Of a stretch of 32,234 nucleotides of DNA, positions 8,526-17,632 are shown in pieces. Numbering within the stretch: position 1 is the first letter of the stretch; every line of letters starts with the position of its first letter. A model generated the notes under the pieces. That model was given only the letters and a program-made list of their open reading frames with translations. It was not told where the DNA came from and made no database searches. The stretch is from Spirochaetota bacterium (GTDB lineage Bacteria > Spirochaetota > GWE2-31-10). Location: NCBI GenBank assembly GCA_022361115.1, contig JAKSBL010000376.1, forward strand, positions 1 to 32,234. Direction: 5' to 3'. The position numbers were made by a program, and so were the translations under genes.

Positions 8526-11363
8526 ATGGTATTAAAGAAACTCATTGTTAACGGATTTAAGTCATTTTGTGATCATTCTGAAATCACTTTTGATAAAGGG
8601 ACATCCGCTATTGTTGGTCCCAATGGTTGCGGTAAGTCTAATATTGTGGATGCTATTAAATGGGTAATTGGTGAACAAAAAACCAGGATGCTCAGAGCTA
8701 ATAATATGACTGACGTAATATTTAAAGGGACTGAAGAAAAACGTGGTTTAGGACGTGCAGAAGTTAAATTGATTTTAGTGAATGATGATAATCTCTTACC
8801 ATTAGAATATAATGAAATTGAAATATCCAGAATTATTTATGCCTCAGGGGAAAACGAATATTATATCAACAAAGAAAGGGTGCGGCTAAAGGATATTCAG
8901 GAACTTTTCTTTGATACAGGAGTGGGTAAATCAGCCTACTCATTTATGGAACAGGGAAAGATCGATTTAATCCTTTCTACCAAACCTGAAGACCGCCGCT
9001 ATATTATTGAAGAAGCTGCAGGTATTACTCGTTATAAATCGAAGAAAGATGAATCCATAGCTAAACTCAAACAGTCAGATGAAAATATCATGCGGGTCAA
9101 AGATATCCTGAAAGAGGTGGAAGGACAGTATAAGCACATGAAGGATCAGGCTGAAAAAGCAATCCGTTATAAAGAACTCTATGAGAAAGAGATGAATCTG
9201 GAGATTGAGATCAACCTTAACCGGATCAGTCGCCAGAAAAAAATTCGAGATGAATTCAATGAAAAACTGGAAAGTGCTGAAAAATCATTAGAAGAGGTTA
9301 AAGAAAAAATTGATGCTCTGGAATCCACTGTTGCTGATAAAATGGTTCACTTAAATGAATTGGAAGTAAAAAAAATTGACAACCAGCGTTTCCATTTTCA
9401 AGTAGAAAGTGAAATGAAAGTCATTACTTCCAAGATCAATTTATTGAAGGACCAGTTACAATCTTTGCAGGCTGCATTAAAATCAGACCAGGAAAAAATT
9501 GAAGTTTCCAAAAATAAGATTGCTGAAATTGAAGAAGAAATTGCAGATATTGATGACAGTAAACAAGATGTGGCAAACCAGATCGGAAGTACAAATACAG
9601 ACATTCAGTTTTACCAGCAGTCTATTGAATCAGCTGATCTACAAGTAGCCGACTTAGAGCAAAAAATTACTAGCCTGAAAGATTTGATCACAGTTACTGG
9701 TAAAGAATTAGAAAACCAGCGGACAGCTCATCGAGAGATTACTGATGCATTAATTATCAAAATTAATCAGTCCTTAAATGAGCTGGCCATTAATGAAAAA
9801 GAAATCATGGATTTAAAAGGTAATCTGAATCAGAAAATTTCCGGTATTGCCGAAGAGATTCATTTTCGTAAAGCTTTTATTGATGATATATTAAAGACTG
9901 GATTAACGGATAATCAAAAAGATAAATATCTTAACATGCTGAAGGAACTTCAAAATTCATTAGGGTCGATTGAAGAAAAAATTTATGCCACCAATGGTGA
10001 TGTGAAAAAATTTATTCAGGCAACAGAAATGTTTGTCGATGATATTTTCAGTCCCGAAGGGGTGGTTCAGCAAAAACGTCAGGTTGAAAATCAAATTAAT
10101 CAGTTAAATGAAAAGATCAAACAATCCAATCAGCAGATCGAAGAATTCCAGAGTGATATTACTTCGGTTATCCAGTCAAAAGATAAAAATAGAGAAATTT
10201 TATCAGAGCTAAAAATCAATATGTCAACTTTGATTGAAAAACAAAATTCTATTGAAAAAGAATTAGAAAGAACATTATCATTAAAGAAGCTGCATCAAGA
10301 TACTTACAATGATCTGAAAATTCAGGTGAAACAGTCTCAAGACAAAATTGAAGATTGTGAGATTGATATTGATGATCAACAAGCTGAAATGGCCAGGCTG
10401 CAAAGAAAAAAAATTGATATAGAAAAATTTATTGAAGACCTGAATTTTCAAATACAAAAAGAAAATGCTTCCATGACAAAGCAGCAGCAGTCAATAAAAG
10501 AAATCAATGACCGCTGGATAAATAAAAAAAGTGATGTAGAAAAACTCAATATCAAGATTACTGAAGCAACGACGACTGTTAAAAATATTTATGATTCCTT
10601 TTATGAAAACTTCAGTATCAATCTCAGTGAATATGAATCAAAAGGTGGATTTATTACTAATCGTGCTTATGAAGATGTTCGTCGAGAACTCAGTAATGTA
10701 AGAAGTGAAAAATCTTCATTAGGAAATGTTAACCTTATGGCTATTGAAGAGAGCAAGATCCTGGAGGAAAGATATCAGTTGTTGACTGACCAGCTGAATG
10801 ATCTAGAGGAGGCCAAGGTTGATTTATTAAAAGTAATTGAAGAACTCAACCTGGTATCTCAGGAGTTGTTCTTAAAGACCTTTAATCAAATCAAGATCAA
10901 TTTCCATAAACTTTTCAGAAAATTATTTGATGGAGGAAATGCTGAGATTAAACTGAGTCAGCCGGATAATGTTTTGGAAAGCGGCATAGAGATTACTGCT
11001 CATCCTCCTGGACAAAAGACCCAAAGTATTACTTTGCTTTCTGGTGGCCAGCGAACCATGACTGCCATATCTTTAATGTTTGCTACATTTTTAGTAAAAC
11101 CTTCACCTTTTTGTTTACTGGATGAAATTGATGCTGCTTTGGATGAAGAAAATGTTACCCGTTTTGTAAACCTGGTGAGTGATTTTAAACAAACCAGTCA
11201 ATTTATTATTATTACGCATAATAAGAAAACCATATCAGCAGCAGATGTTATGTATGGTGTTACACAGGAACAAAGGGGTGTATCAAAGATTGTTTCTGCA
11301 AAACTAATCAATGCTAATGACATGAAAAATGAAACTGCTCCGGCTAGTGAGACATCAGCTTAA
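8526..11363 (+). CDS. smc: SMC-family chromosome segregation ATPase (short, apparently lacking canonical hinge)
   Basis: KKLIVNGFKSFCDHSEITFDKGTSAIVGPNGCGKSNIVDAIKWVIGEQ Walker A region, long coiled coils, C-terminal LLSGGQRTMTAISLMFATFLVKPSPFCLLDEIDAALDEENV. Confidence 0.93.
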   Translation: MVLKKLIVNGFKSFCDHSEITFDKGTSAIVGPNGCGKSNIVDAIKWVIGEQKTRMLRANNMTDVIFKGTEEKRGLGRAEVKLILVNDDNLLPLEYNEIEISRIIYASGENEYYINKERVRLKDIQELFFDTGVGKSAYSFMEQGKIDLILSTKPEDRRYIIEEAAGITRYKSKKDESIAKLKQSDENIMRVKDILKEVEGQYKHMKDQAEKAIRYKELYEKEMNLEIEINLNRISRQKKIRDEFNEKLESAEKSLEEVKEKIDALESTVADKMVHLNELEVKKIDNQRFHFQVESEMKVITSKINLLKDQLQSLQAALKSDQEKIEVSKNKIAEIEEEIADIDDSKQDVANQIGSTNTDIQFYQQSIESADLQVADLEQKITSLKDLITVTGKELENQRTAHREITDALIIKINQSLNELAINEKEIMDLKGNLNQKISGIAEEIHFRKAFIDDILKTGLTDNQKDKYLNMLKELQNSLGSIEEKIYATNGDVKKFIQATEMFVDDIFSPEGVVQQKRQVENQINQLNEKIKQSNQQIEEFQSDITSVIQSKDKNREILSELKINMSTLIEKQNSIEKELERTLSLKKLHQDTYNDLKIQVKQSQDKIEDCEIDIDDQQAEMARLQRKKIDIEKFIEDLNFQIQKENASMTKQQQSIKEINDRWINKKSDVEKLNIKITEATTTVKNIYDSFYENFSINLSEYESKGGFITNRAYEDVRRELSNVRSEKSSLGNVNLMAIEESKILEERYQLLTDQLNDLEEAKVDLLKVIEELNLVSQELFLKTFNQIKINFHKLFRKLFDGGNAEIKLSQPDNVLESGIEITAHPPGQKTQSITLLSGGQRTMTAISLMFATFLVKPSPFCLLDEIDAALDEENVTRFVNLVSDFKQTSQFIIITHNKKTISAADVMYGVTQEQRGVSKIVSAKLINANDMKNETAPASETSA

Positions 11364-11528
11364 ATTCTTTCTTCATTGTTTTGATTCAATTGCCTCAATT
11401 CTCTCTCATATCACTTCAATCAGATCTTTAGCCATAAGTTTAAAATTTTGCTAAAAAAGATATCATTTTCTTTAGAATTTGTTTAAAATTACGAAAATAT
11501 AACTAACTGGGGAAATAAAGGGGAAATC

Positions 11529-11966
11529 ATGTCAGGTCTCAATCGCTTCAGAGAATTCGCTCATTCTTTATTAAAAAAAATTGATGATTTTGTCACACAT
11601 AATCTTAAAGAAGTGATCATTGTCATTGGCGTTTTTACTGGCATTATCATAGTGGGTACTATACTTTTTAGTGCCATTCTATCTTCTGGAAAATCAAAAA
11701 AAAATCCTTTGGTTATAGAGGAAACCAGAGAAACTCCTGTTGAGCAATCCTTAAATTATGATCAACTGGATTATTTATTAAAAGATAGTGTTGCCTATCC
11801 ACACCTTAAGTCTTTTGATGTAACCATGGATTATATTGATTTTATGCCTCTAAAAGCAGATTACCAACCAGATAAAGAAGCTTTTCAATATGAACTGGAT
11901 CAACTGATCCAAGTAACCCTGGAGGAGTCTTGCAAATTTAACTTTGAGAAGCGGAGGGGAAAATGA
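11529..11966 (+). CDS. Single-TM protein of unknown function
   Basis: 145 aa with one TM (EVIIVIGVFTGIIIVGTILFSAIL); overlaps next gene by 4 bp (ATGA), implying co-translation. Confidence 0.6.
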   Translation: MSGLNRFREFAHSLLKKIDDFVTHNLKEVIIVIGVFTGIIIVGTILFSAILSSGKSKKNPLVIEETRETPVEQSLNYDQLDYLLKDSVAYPHLKSFDVTMDYIDFMPLKADYQPDKEAFQYELDQLIQVTLEESCKFNFEKRRGK

Positions 11967-13588
11967 AAAAAATTATTGTTTTATTAATACCTGTTATATT
12001 GGCGGGCTGCTTAAGCCATTCTAATGTTTTTGTAAAAGATACTCCCATATCTCAAGACCAATCACCGAATAATATAATCACCAACTATCCAGATCAAGAT
12101 GAGCGTCAAGAAATGCTGAGTAAAAAAAATGAACCAATGGATGCAACTACCGATCTTGTAATAAGTGATAATAATGAAATTTTAAAAGAACAGATTACTT
12201 ATAAAAAGCAGGAATTAGAAAAAAAGCAAATTGTGACAAAGACAAATTCTGATCTAGTAAAAAAAACCATTCCAACTCAATCCAAAGAAAAATCAATAAA
12301 CAGAGAAGAAAACTCAACAGAAACAGTGGATAAAAAATATATGGAAACTTCTGCTATTGAACAAAAAAATAATGATTTTCCAGAACAATTCCCTGCACCA
12401 GATAAAGAAAAAAAACAAAATAAAGTTGTGAAAAAAAAGCAGCAAAAGAAAGATAAAATTCTTAACAAAAAAGAAACCCTTAAATCTATACCTGTTAATT
12501 TAAAGACTTTTAATCAGGAATATTTTCCATTGATTACTCAAAATCAAAATCAAATTAATTATCAAAATCTGGACCTGGATAATATAAAAATTGTTGAACA
12601 GGAAGCGTCTGTAATTAATGCAGAAGAAAATAAAGAACTCAATATCTCTTTGAAACAACCCAACTGGATTTTAAAAAGCTCTTCTCCTGTTGCATTGCCT
12701 TTATTGAGCCGTGAAAATCTGAAGAACAGCACATCCTTTCGATTTCAATTATCTTCACCCCAAGATTACCAATTGCTTTTTATTCGGTATAGTGAAATGG
12801 AAAATACGATTTATCGCAAGCCTTTTCAAATTGTGGTAAAAGCAAGACGAATTTTTATTATGAAGCAGGATGAAGAATTTCCTGATAGTGAAGCAAAAAT
12901 TATTACTTTTCATGAGGATTCAGGTTCTGAAGCAGATCAGACTCAGGAAAAAGCAGCTCAACCTGAGGTTGAACAGGAAGATTTTCGGCTGGATTTGGCT
13001 AACCGTTTATTTGATCAGGGCAAGTATAAAGAGGCAAAAAATCGCTTTGAAAGTGTGATTAAAGATGGATATTCAGATCCTGAGCTATTTTATAAATTAG
13101 GAGTTATTGAAAAGGCTGATGGAAATCTGGAACAAGCCAAAACTCACTTTGAGAACAACATGAATGACCAGGAAAATATCTATTACATCAAAGCTCTGCT
13201 GGAATATATTAATTTATTAAAAGAGCAAAATAAAAATCAGCAAGCATTGGATGCAATTTATAATCGAGGTTTTTCTTTAGAATTAGCAGAAGAAGATGCA
13301 GAAGAGCTGTCATTGTTATTAGCCGATGTTTATTATAACATGGCTGATTATTTTGAAGCTTCCCGTGAATATCAACGTTTTGTTCAACAATTTCCACATT
13401 CTTCTGCTATTGATAAAGCTCTTTTTTATCTAGCCTATGCAATGGAAAGCTATTTAAATAACCCAGATTATAAAGAATCAGCCCGCTTATATCAAAGAAT
13501 ATTAAATGAGTATCCTGAGTCAAATTATTTTTATTTAAGTAAAAATCGATTGTTATATTTAAAAAGACATTTTTTAAATATTTATTAA
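11963..13588 (+). CDS. TPR-repeat lipoprotein
   Basis: Lipobox MKKIIVLLIPVILAGC, Lys/Gln-rich linker, C-terminal TPR-like helices (LANRLFDQGKYKEAKNRFESVIKDG, LADVYYNMADYFEASREYQRFVQQFPHS). Confidence 0.75.
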   Translation: MKKIIVLLIPVILAGCLSHSNVFVKDTPISQDQSPNNIITNYPDQDERQEMLSKKNEPMDATTDLVISDNNEILKEQITYKKQELEKKQIVTKTNSDLVKKTIPTQSKEKSINREENSTETVDKKYMETSAIEQKNNDFPEQFPAPDKEKKQNKVVKKKQQKKDKILNKKETLKSIPVNLKTFNQEYFPLITQNQNQINYQNLDLDNIKIVEQEASVINAEENKELNISLKQPNWILKSSSPVALPLLSRENLKNSTSFRFQLSSPQDYQLLFIRYSEMENTIYRKPFQIVVKARRIFIMKQDEEFPDSEAKIITFHEDSGSEADQTQEKAAQPEVEQEDFRLDLANRLFDQGKYKEAKNRFESVIKDGYSDPELFYKLGVIEKADGNLEQAKTHFENNMNDQENIYYIKALLEYINLLKEQNKNQQALDAIYNRGFSLELAEEDAEELSLLLADVYYNMADYFEASREYQRFVQQFPHSSAIDKALFYLAYAMESYLNNPDYKESARLYQRILNEYPESNYFYLSKNRLLYLKRHFLNIY

Positions 13589-13606
13589 AGGGATTGGTTT
13601 TTTTAA

Positions 13607-13622
13607 TGTTTCACGTGAAACA
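13607..13622. promoter_or_regulatory. parS site 1
   Basis: TGTTTCACGTGAAACA, perfect 16-bp palindrome matching the consensus ParB-binding parS. Confidence 0.92.
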
Positions 13623-13645
13623 ATTTGAAGATTATTAATGTTGAA

Positions 13646-13661
13646 TGTTTCACGTGAAACA
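13646..13661. promoter_or_regulatory. parS site 2
   Basis: Second identical TGTTTCACGTGAAACA, 39 bp from the first. Confidence 0.92.
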
Positions 13662-13666
13662 TGGAT

Positions 13667-15160
13667 TTAAAAACCTATGTATCTGGCTAAAATCATAGTC
13701 ATATCATCTTTTCTATTATTATCACAATAGTGGAGAACTTCCGAAAAAATCAATTCTTTAATATCTTCAACACTTTGATCCGCATTTAATTCAATAATAT
13801 CCATAAGCCATTCAACACCATTAAGTTGATTGTCTTTATCTTTAGCTTCAATGATGCCATCAGTATAAATGCAGAGAATATCTCCTGTTTGCAATTGTAT
13901 AACCTGATCTTCTAAGGAATCAGAAATATCCTTCAGCAATCCTAAATAAATACCCTTTGTTTTATACTGGACACATTTTTTATCTTCTTGGTGATATACT
14001 ATAAGATCGGTATGCGAGCCGGCATGTAAAAATTTTCCATTTCCTTTATATTTCATAAATACCATTGTCATAAATTGGCTTTCTTTTAAACGTTCACGAA
14101 CATTTTCATTTAATATGTGATTGACTAATTGAATAGCAATTTTAGGCGTAATTTCAGTAATCCCTGTAACATGGGAATTAAAAGAAGTTTGCGCCATCAT
14201 CATGATTAAACCAGGAGTGACACCATGACCGGAAACATCTCCTATGGCAAACCACATATTGCCCATAAAATCATAAACAATATCGTAGTAATCACCACCC
14301 ACTTCTTCTGCTGTTTGCATACCAGCAGAAATTTCAAAATCGGGATGAGTGATAACTGGTGGACAAAGGGAAGTTTGAATGCGTTGAGCTATTTCCATTT
14401 CTCCTCTTAATCGTATTCTCTCTTTTTCTTTAGTAATGCTTTCTTTTATTTTTTCAGCCATATCATTTGTACAAATTGCCAGATGGCCTAATTCATCTTG
14501 GGATTTGATTTGAACCCTTTCATCTAGTTCCATTTGTGAAAATTTATAAACGACTCTGTTTAACTCAGTAATAGGTTTTAGGATTATTCTGTTTAAGCTG
14601 ATTATTAAAACTAAAAACAGGACAAAAGCTAAAGTTGAAAATTGAATAATCGTTTTCGAGATGAGGCCATATATTTTTATTTTTAAAGGATGATCCGTTG
14701 TATATAATTCTAATGTACCTAAAGTCTCATGAATGCCATTTGATTGAAAGATAATTTTTGAAGTCAGGGTTTCATATGCTTTAGATCGTAATTTTTCAGG
14801 CTGATAATTTTCCTTTACTAGTTCAATGTATTCTCCGTTGTCATTTTTTTGCAATCCATAGTATAAATTTGTGTTATTGTTTTTAATGACAATTGCCAGG
14901 ATATAATCCTTCCATAAAGACATTGAAACAAGTTTTCTCACATCACCATCATTATAATTCCAAAGGGGGTCGGTAATACTGAAAACTAATCGTTCCAGCT
15001 CTTTTTTGGACTCCTCTGAAAGTTTATTTCTTTCTAAGGAGCTTTCTCTGGCAAATACAATGACGGAAATAATAACAGTGATGATCAAAATAAAGAGACC
15101 TAAAAAAATGAGAAGCTTGGAAGTTAATGTTGTCTTTAGTCGATAATTTGGTCTTTTCAT
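13667..15160 (-). CDS. Membrane sensor-HAMP-PP2C (SpoIIE/RsbU-type) serine phosphatase
   Basis: N-terminal TM, extracytoplasmic sensor with DPLWNYNDGDVRKLV, second TM, HAMP, then AQRIQTSLCPP...EVGGDYYDIV...FAIGDVSGHGVTPGLIMM...LCIYTDGIIEAKD. Confidence 0.92.
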   Translation of the reverse strand: MKRPNYRLKTTLTSKLLIFLGLFILIITVIISVIVFARESSLERNKLSEESKKELERLVFSITDPLWNYNDGDVRKLVSMSLWKDYILAIVIKNNNTNLYYGLQKNDNGEYIELVKENYQPEKLRSKAYETLTSKIIFQSNGIHETLGTLELYTTDHPLKIKIYGLISKTIIQFSTLAFVLFLVLIISLNRIILKPITELNRVVYKFSQMELDERVQIKSQDELGHLAICTNDMAEKIKESITKEKERIRLRGEMEIAQRIQTSLCPPVITHPDFEISAGMQTAEEVGGDYYDIVYDFMGNMWFAIGDVSGHGVTPGLIMMMAQTSFNSHVTGITEITPKIAIQLVNHILNENVRERLKESQFMTMVFMKYKGNGKFLHAGSHTDLIVYHQEDKKCVQYKTKGIYLGLLKDISDSLEDQVIQLQTGDILCIYTDGIIEAKDKDNQLNGVEWLMDIIELNADQSVEDIKELIFSEVLHYCDNNRKDDMTMILARYIGF

Positions 15161-15240
15161 AATACAGATCCGTAGAAAATCATAATATTATTATAGAGAT
15201 TATTTATAATTTAACAAGGCGTAAGATTTTTTCTGTTTTT

Positions 15241-17235
15241 CTATGATTGTATTTTCATTTCACTAAACAAGTTGCTCCACTTACTTTGCTTGCGGAAAAA
15301 AACCGGAGGTTTTCCCAAGGGGGTTTTTACTAAATGTTTTCCTTGAGAAAAACTTTGACCAGTGAAAAGGTGAATCCATTGATCATCAGGAAGATAAACT
15401 TCCCATTCTTCTTTTCCTTCCAGATAAACAGGAGCTACTAAAAGATCTCTGCCAAGTAAATATTGATAGGAAAGAGAAAATGTTTCACGATCATGTTCGT
15501 AATGGAGAAATAGTGGCCGCATGACAGGAATACCTGTTTCAGCATTTTCTTTTACAGCAGCTTTTAGATAAGGGGCCAGTTTTTGATAGACTTTAACCAT
15601 AGATGCCAGAAACTTTATTGATTCATCATCAGAATAAAATTGCCAATTGGTGTCGGGGCGGTTCCCTTCATGAGTTCTCATCATAGGAGTGAAAGCTGCA
15701 AACTCAGTCCAGCGGTATAATAATTCTTTGGTACGTTTTAAATGATAAAGTGTTGTATAGCCTCCAATATCACTATGGTGTAGTCCTGCTCCCATTAGGC
15801 CTAATGAAAGGGCTGCAGGTATAACTGAGGCTAATCCATCATCTAAGCTCCAGTCAACATTCTGATCCCCTGCCCAGATCAGGGGGCAATATTTTTGTGA
15901 AGCCGTATATCCAGATCGCATAAAATATAAAATTTCTTTTTCTTTGCCCTTTTCTTTAACTGCTTCAGCATTACATTGTGCCCATAATACTGGCCATTTG
16001 TTATGCATTAATTCTCCGCTGATTCCATTGTAACATACTGCATCGGTTGGTAAATATTCTCCAAAATCCGCCATCCAACCTGCCAATCCCAGTTCAATCA
16101 TATTTTCTTTTATAATATTTTTATACCACTCAAAAGCAGCAGGATTGGTCAGGTCGACAATACCGCCGTCAAATTCTCCAAAGTCGATGATATAATTGTC
16201 CCCTTTTTTATTCTTACAAAGATATCCGTTTTTTTCTGCTTCTGGAAAAAGTGTACCGTCTTGACAGATATAGGGATTGATGTATCCTAAAAATTTGATT
16301 CCTTTTTTGTCTAAGTTTGCGATTGTTTTTTTTAAGTTTGGATAGAGCTCCTCACTACAAACCCAATCCCATTTTAATCGTTTCCCAAAAGAAGTATAAC
16401 GAATTCCCTGCCAGTCTTGAGCCCAAATGGCAGCTACAGAAACTCCTTTTGATTCAGCATTGGCTAAGTGTTCCAGACATTTTTGTGTTCCTCCCTGGAC
16501 ACCCATGGTAATTCCCTGATATACCCAATCTGGTAGTTCCGGTTGATTGCCGAAGTAGTTAGAGTTTTTCCGGACAAGATCCAACATGTTTTGTCCGTTA
16601 ATAAACTCAATTTGTTGAGGAACTTCCCAAATTTCTAATTGATGATAATCGGGATGAGAAAAATCAAAATCCATATATGCTGAACTGTCAACATGACAGG
16701 TATAGTGGCGATTGGAAACAAAGGTTGGTAAGGGAAAGAAGGTTGTGTAATAATCTCCTCCAGCCCAGTTTTCATTATCTGCATGAAAAGTTGCTAAAGA
16801 GGATTTATTTCTGCCAACACCTTGTTCAGATACCCAGAGAGGAAAATTTTTTCCCCGCAAATTAAAATATGAAAACTGCTCTCCACATCCATAAATAGAT
16901 TCATCAGGCTGAGCTGAAATTCTCAACCAGATACGATTTATAGATGGATCCATTTTTTTAAAATGAATTACAAGTCGATCCTCTTTTTTTTCAACTATGA
17001 TTTTGATTGATAAGAGGCCATTGCGGGAAAAAATGACTTCCTGGTCATTCAATACTTTGTATTCTCTCAGAGCCATTTTTTCCAAAAGCCGGTCCTTGAT
17101 TTTAAAGTTGCCATGTAGCATTTGGTATTCTGCTTGCCCGGTACCAGCAAATATGACTGGTTTTGACTGGCTGTGTTTGATTAAAAGTTTGTTGTCTAGG
17201 CTGATGGATAATTCCTGGTTTTCTACTGAAAGCAT
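15241..17235 (-). CDS. yihQ: Glycoside hydrolase family 31, sulfoquinovosidase-like (YihQ-like)
   Basis: Recognisable near-colinear similarity to E. coli YihQ as recalled; GNFKIKDRLLEKMAL, IYGCGEQFSYFNLRGKNFPLWVSEQGVGR, WAQDWQGIRYTSFGKRLKWDW, GWMADFGEYLPTDA, WAGDQNVDWSLDDGLASVIPAALSL, HHSDIGGYTTL. Confidence 0.88.
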   Translation of the reverse strand: MLSVENQELSISLDNKLLIKHSQSKPVIFAGTGQAEYQMLHGNFKIKDRLLEKMALREYKVLNDQEVIFSRNGLLSIKIIVEKKEDRLVIHFKKMDPSINRIWLRISAQPDESIYGCGEQFSYFNLRGKNFPLWVSEQGVGRNKSSLATFHADNENWAGGDYYTTFFPLPTFVSNRHYTCHVDSSAYMDFDFSHPDYHQLEIWEVPQQIEFINGQNMLDLVRKNSNYFGNQPELPDWVYQGITMGVQGGTQKCLEHLANAESKGVSVAAIWAQDWQGIRYTSFGKRLKWDWVCSEELYPNLKKTIANLDKKGIKFLGYINPYICQDGTLFPEAEKNGYLCKNKKGDNYIIDFGEFDGGIVDLTNPAAFEWYKNIIKENMIELGLAGWMADFGEYLPTDAVCYNGISGELMHNKWPVLWAQCNAEAVKEKGKEKEILYFMRSGYTASQKYCPLIWAGDQNVDWSLDDGLASVIPAALSLGLMGAGLHHSDIGGYTTLYHLKRTKELLYRWTEFAAFTPMMRTHEGNRPDTNWQFYSDDESIKFLASMVKVYQKLAPYLKAAVKENAETGIPVMRPLFLHYEHDRETFSLSYQYLLGRDLLVAPVYLEGKEEWEVYLPDDQWIHLFTGQSFSQGKHLVKTPLGKPPVFFRKQSKWSNLFSEMKIQS

Positions 17236-17322
17236 AAATTTTCCTTGGTCTTCATGAAATTTTAGGAGAGCGTTCTTTGATCTGAATAGTAGTAAAAAAA
17301 CACCCTGTTTTATGTATTATAT

Positions 17323-17340
17323 GCTTTTTTATAAAAAAGC
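17323..17340. repeat. Perfect 18-bp palindrome GCTTTTTTATAAAAAAGC
   Basis: Self-complementary over all 18 bases in the divergent intergenic region; flanked by CACCCTG (17301-17307) and CAGGGTG (17366-17372). Confidence 0.6.
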
Positions 17341-17632
17341 AAAAGAGAATATATTTAATTTTTTTCAGGGTGAAAATAATTATTTGTCACCTGGTGGTCT
17401 ATAATCACTCTGAAAATCAGACAAGTTGTAAAAAATCCCAGATGAGGCTTTTTGCAAAATTGAAAAAAAAGGTCAATAATTGTTTTACAAAACTACATAA
17501 AATTTGCTTTTTGCTAGATATCAATTATAATTATATTGAGAAATGTTTCCTTTAATTATAAAAAAAGTCGTTTTAATAATCTTTTAAACTATTTTTAAAA
17601 GGTTAAGATTGATTTAATAATGGAGGAAATTT

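Noticed and set aside
15481-15496. TGTTTCACGATCATGT, parS-like half site within the yihQ-like gene
   Set aside because: Only the left half matches; not a palindrome, inside coding sequence
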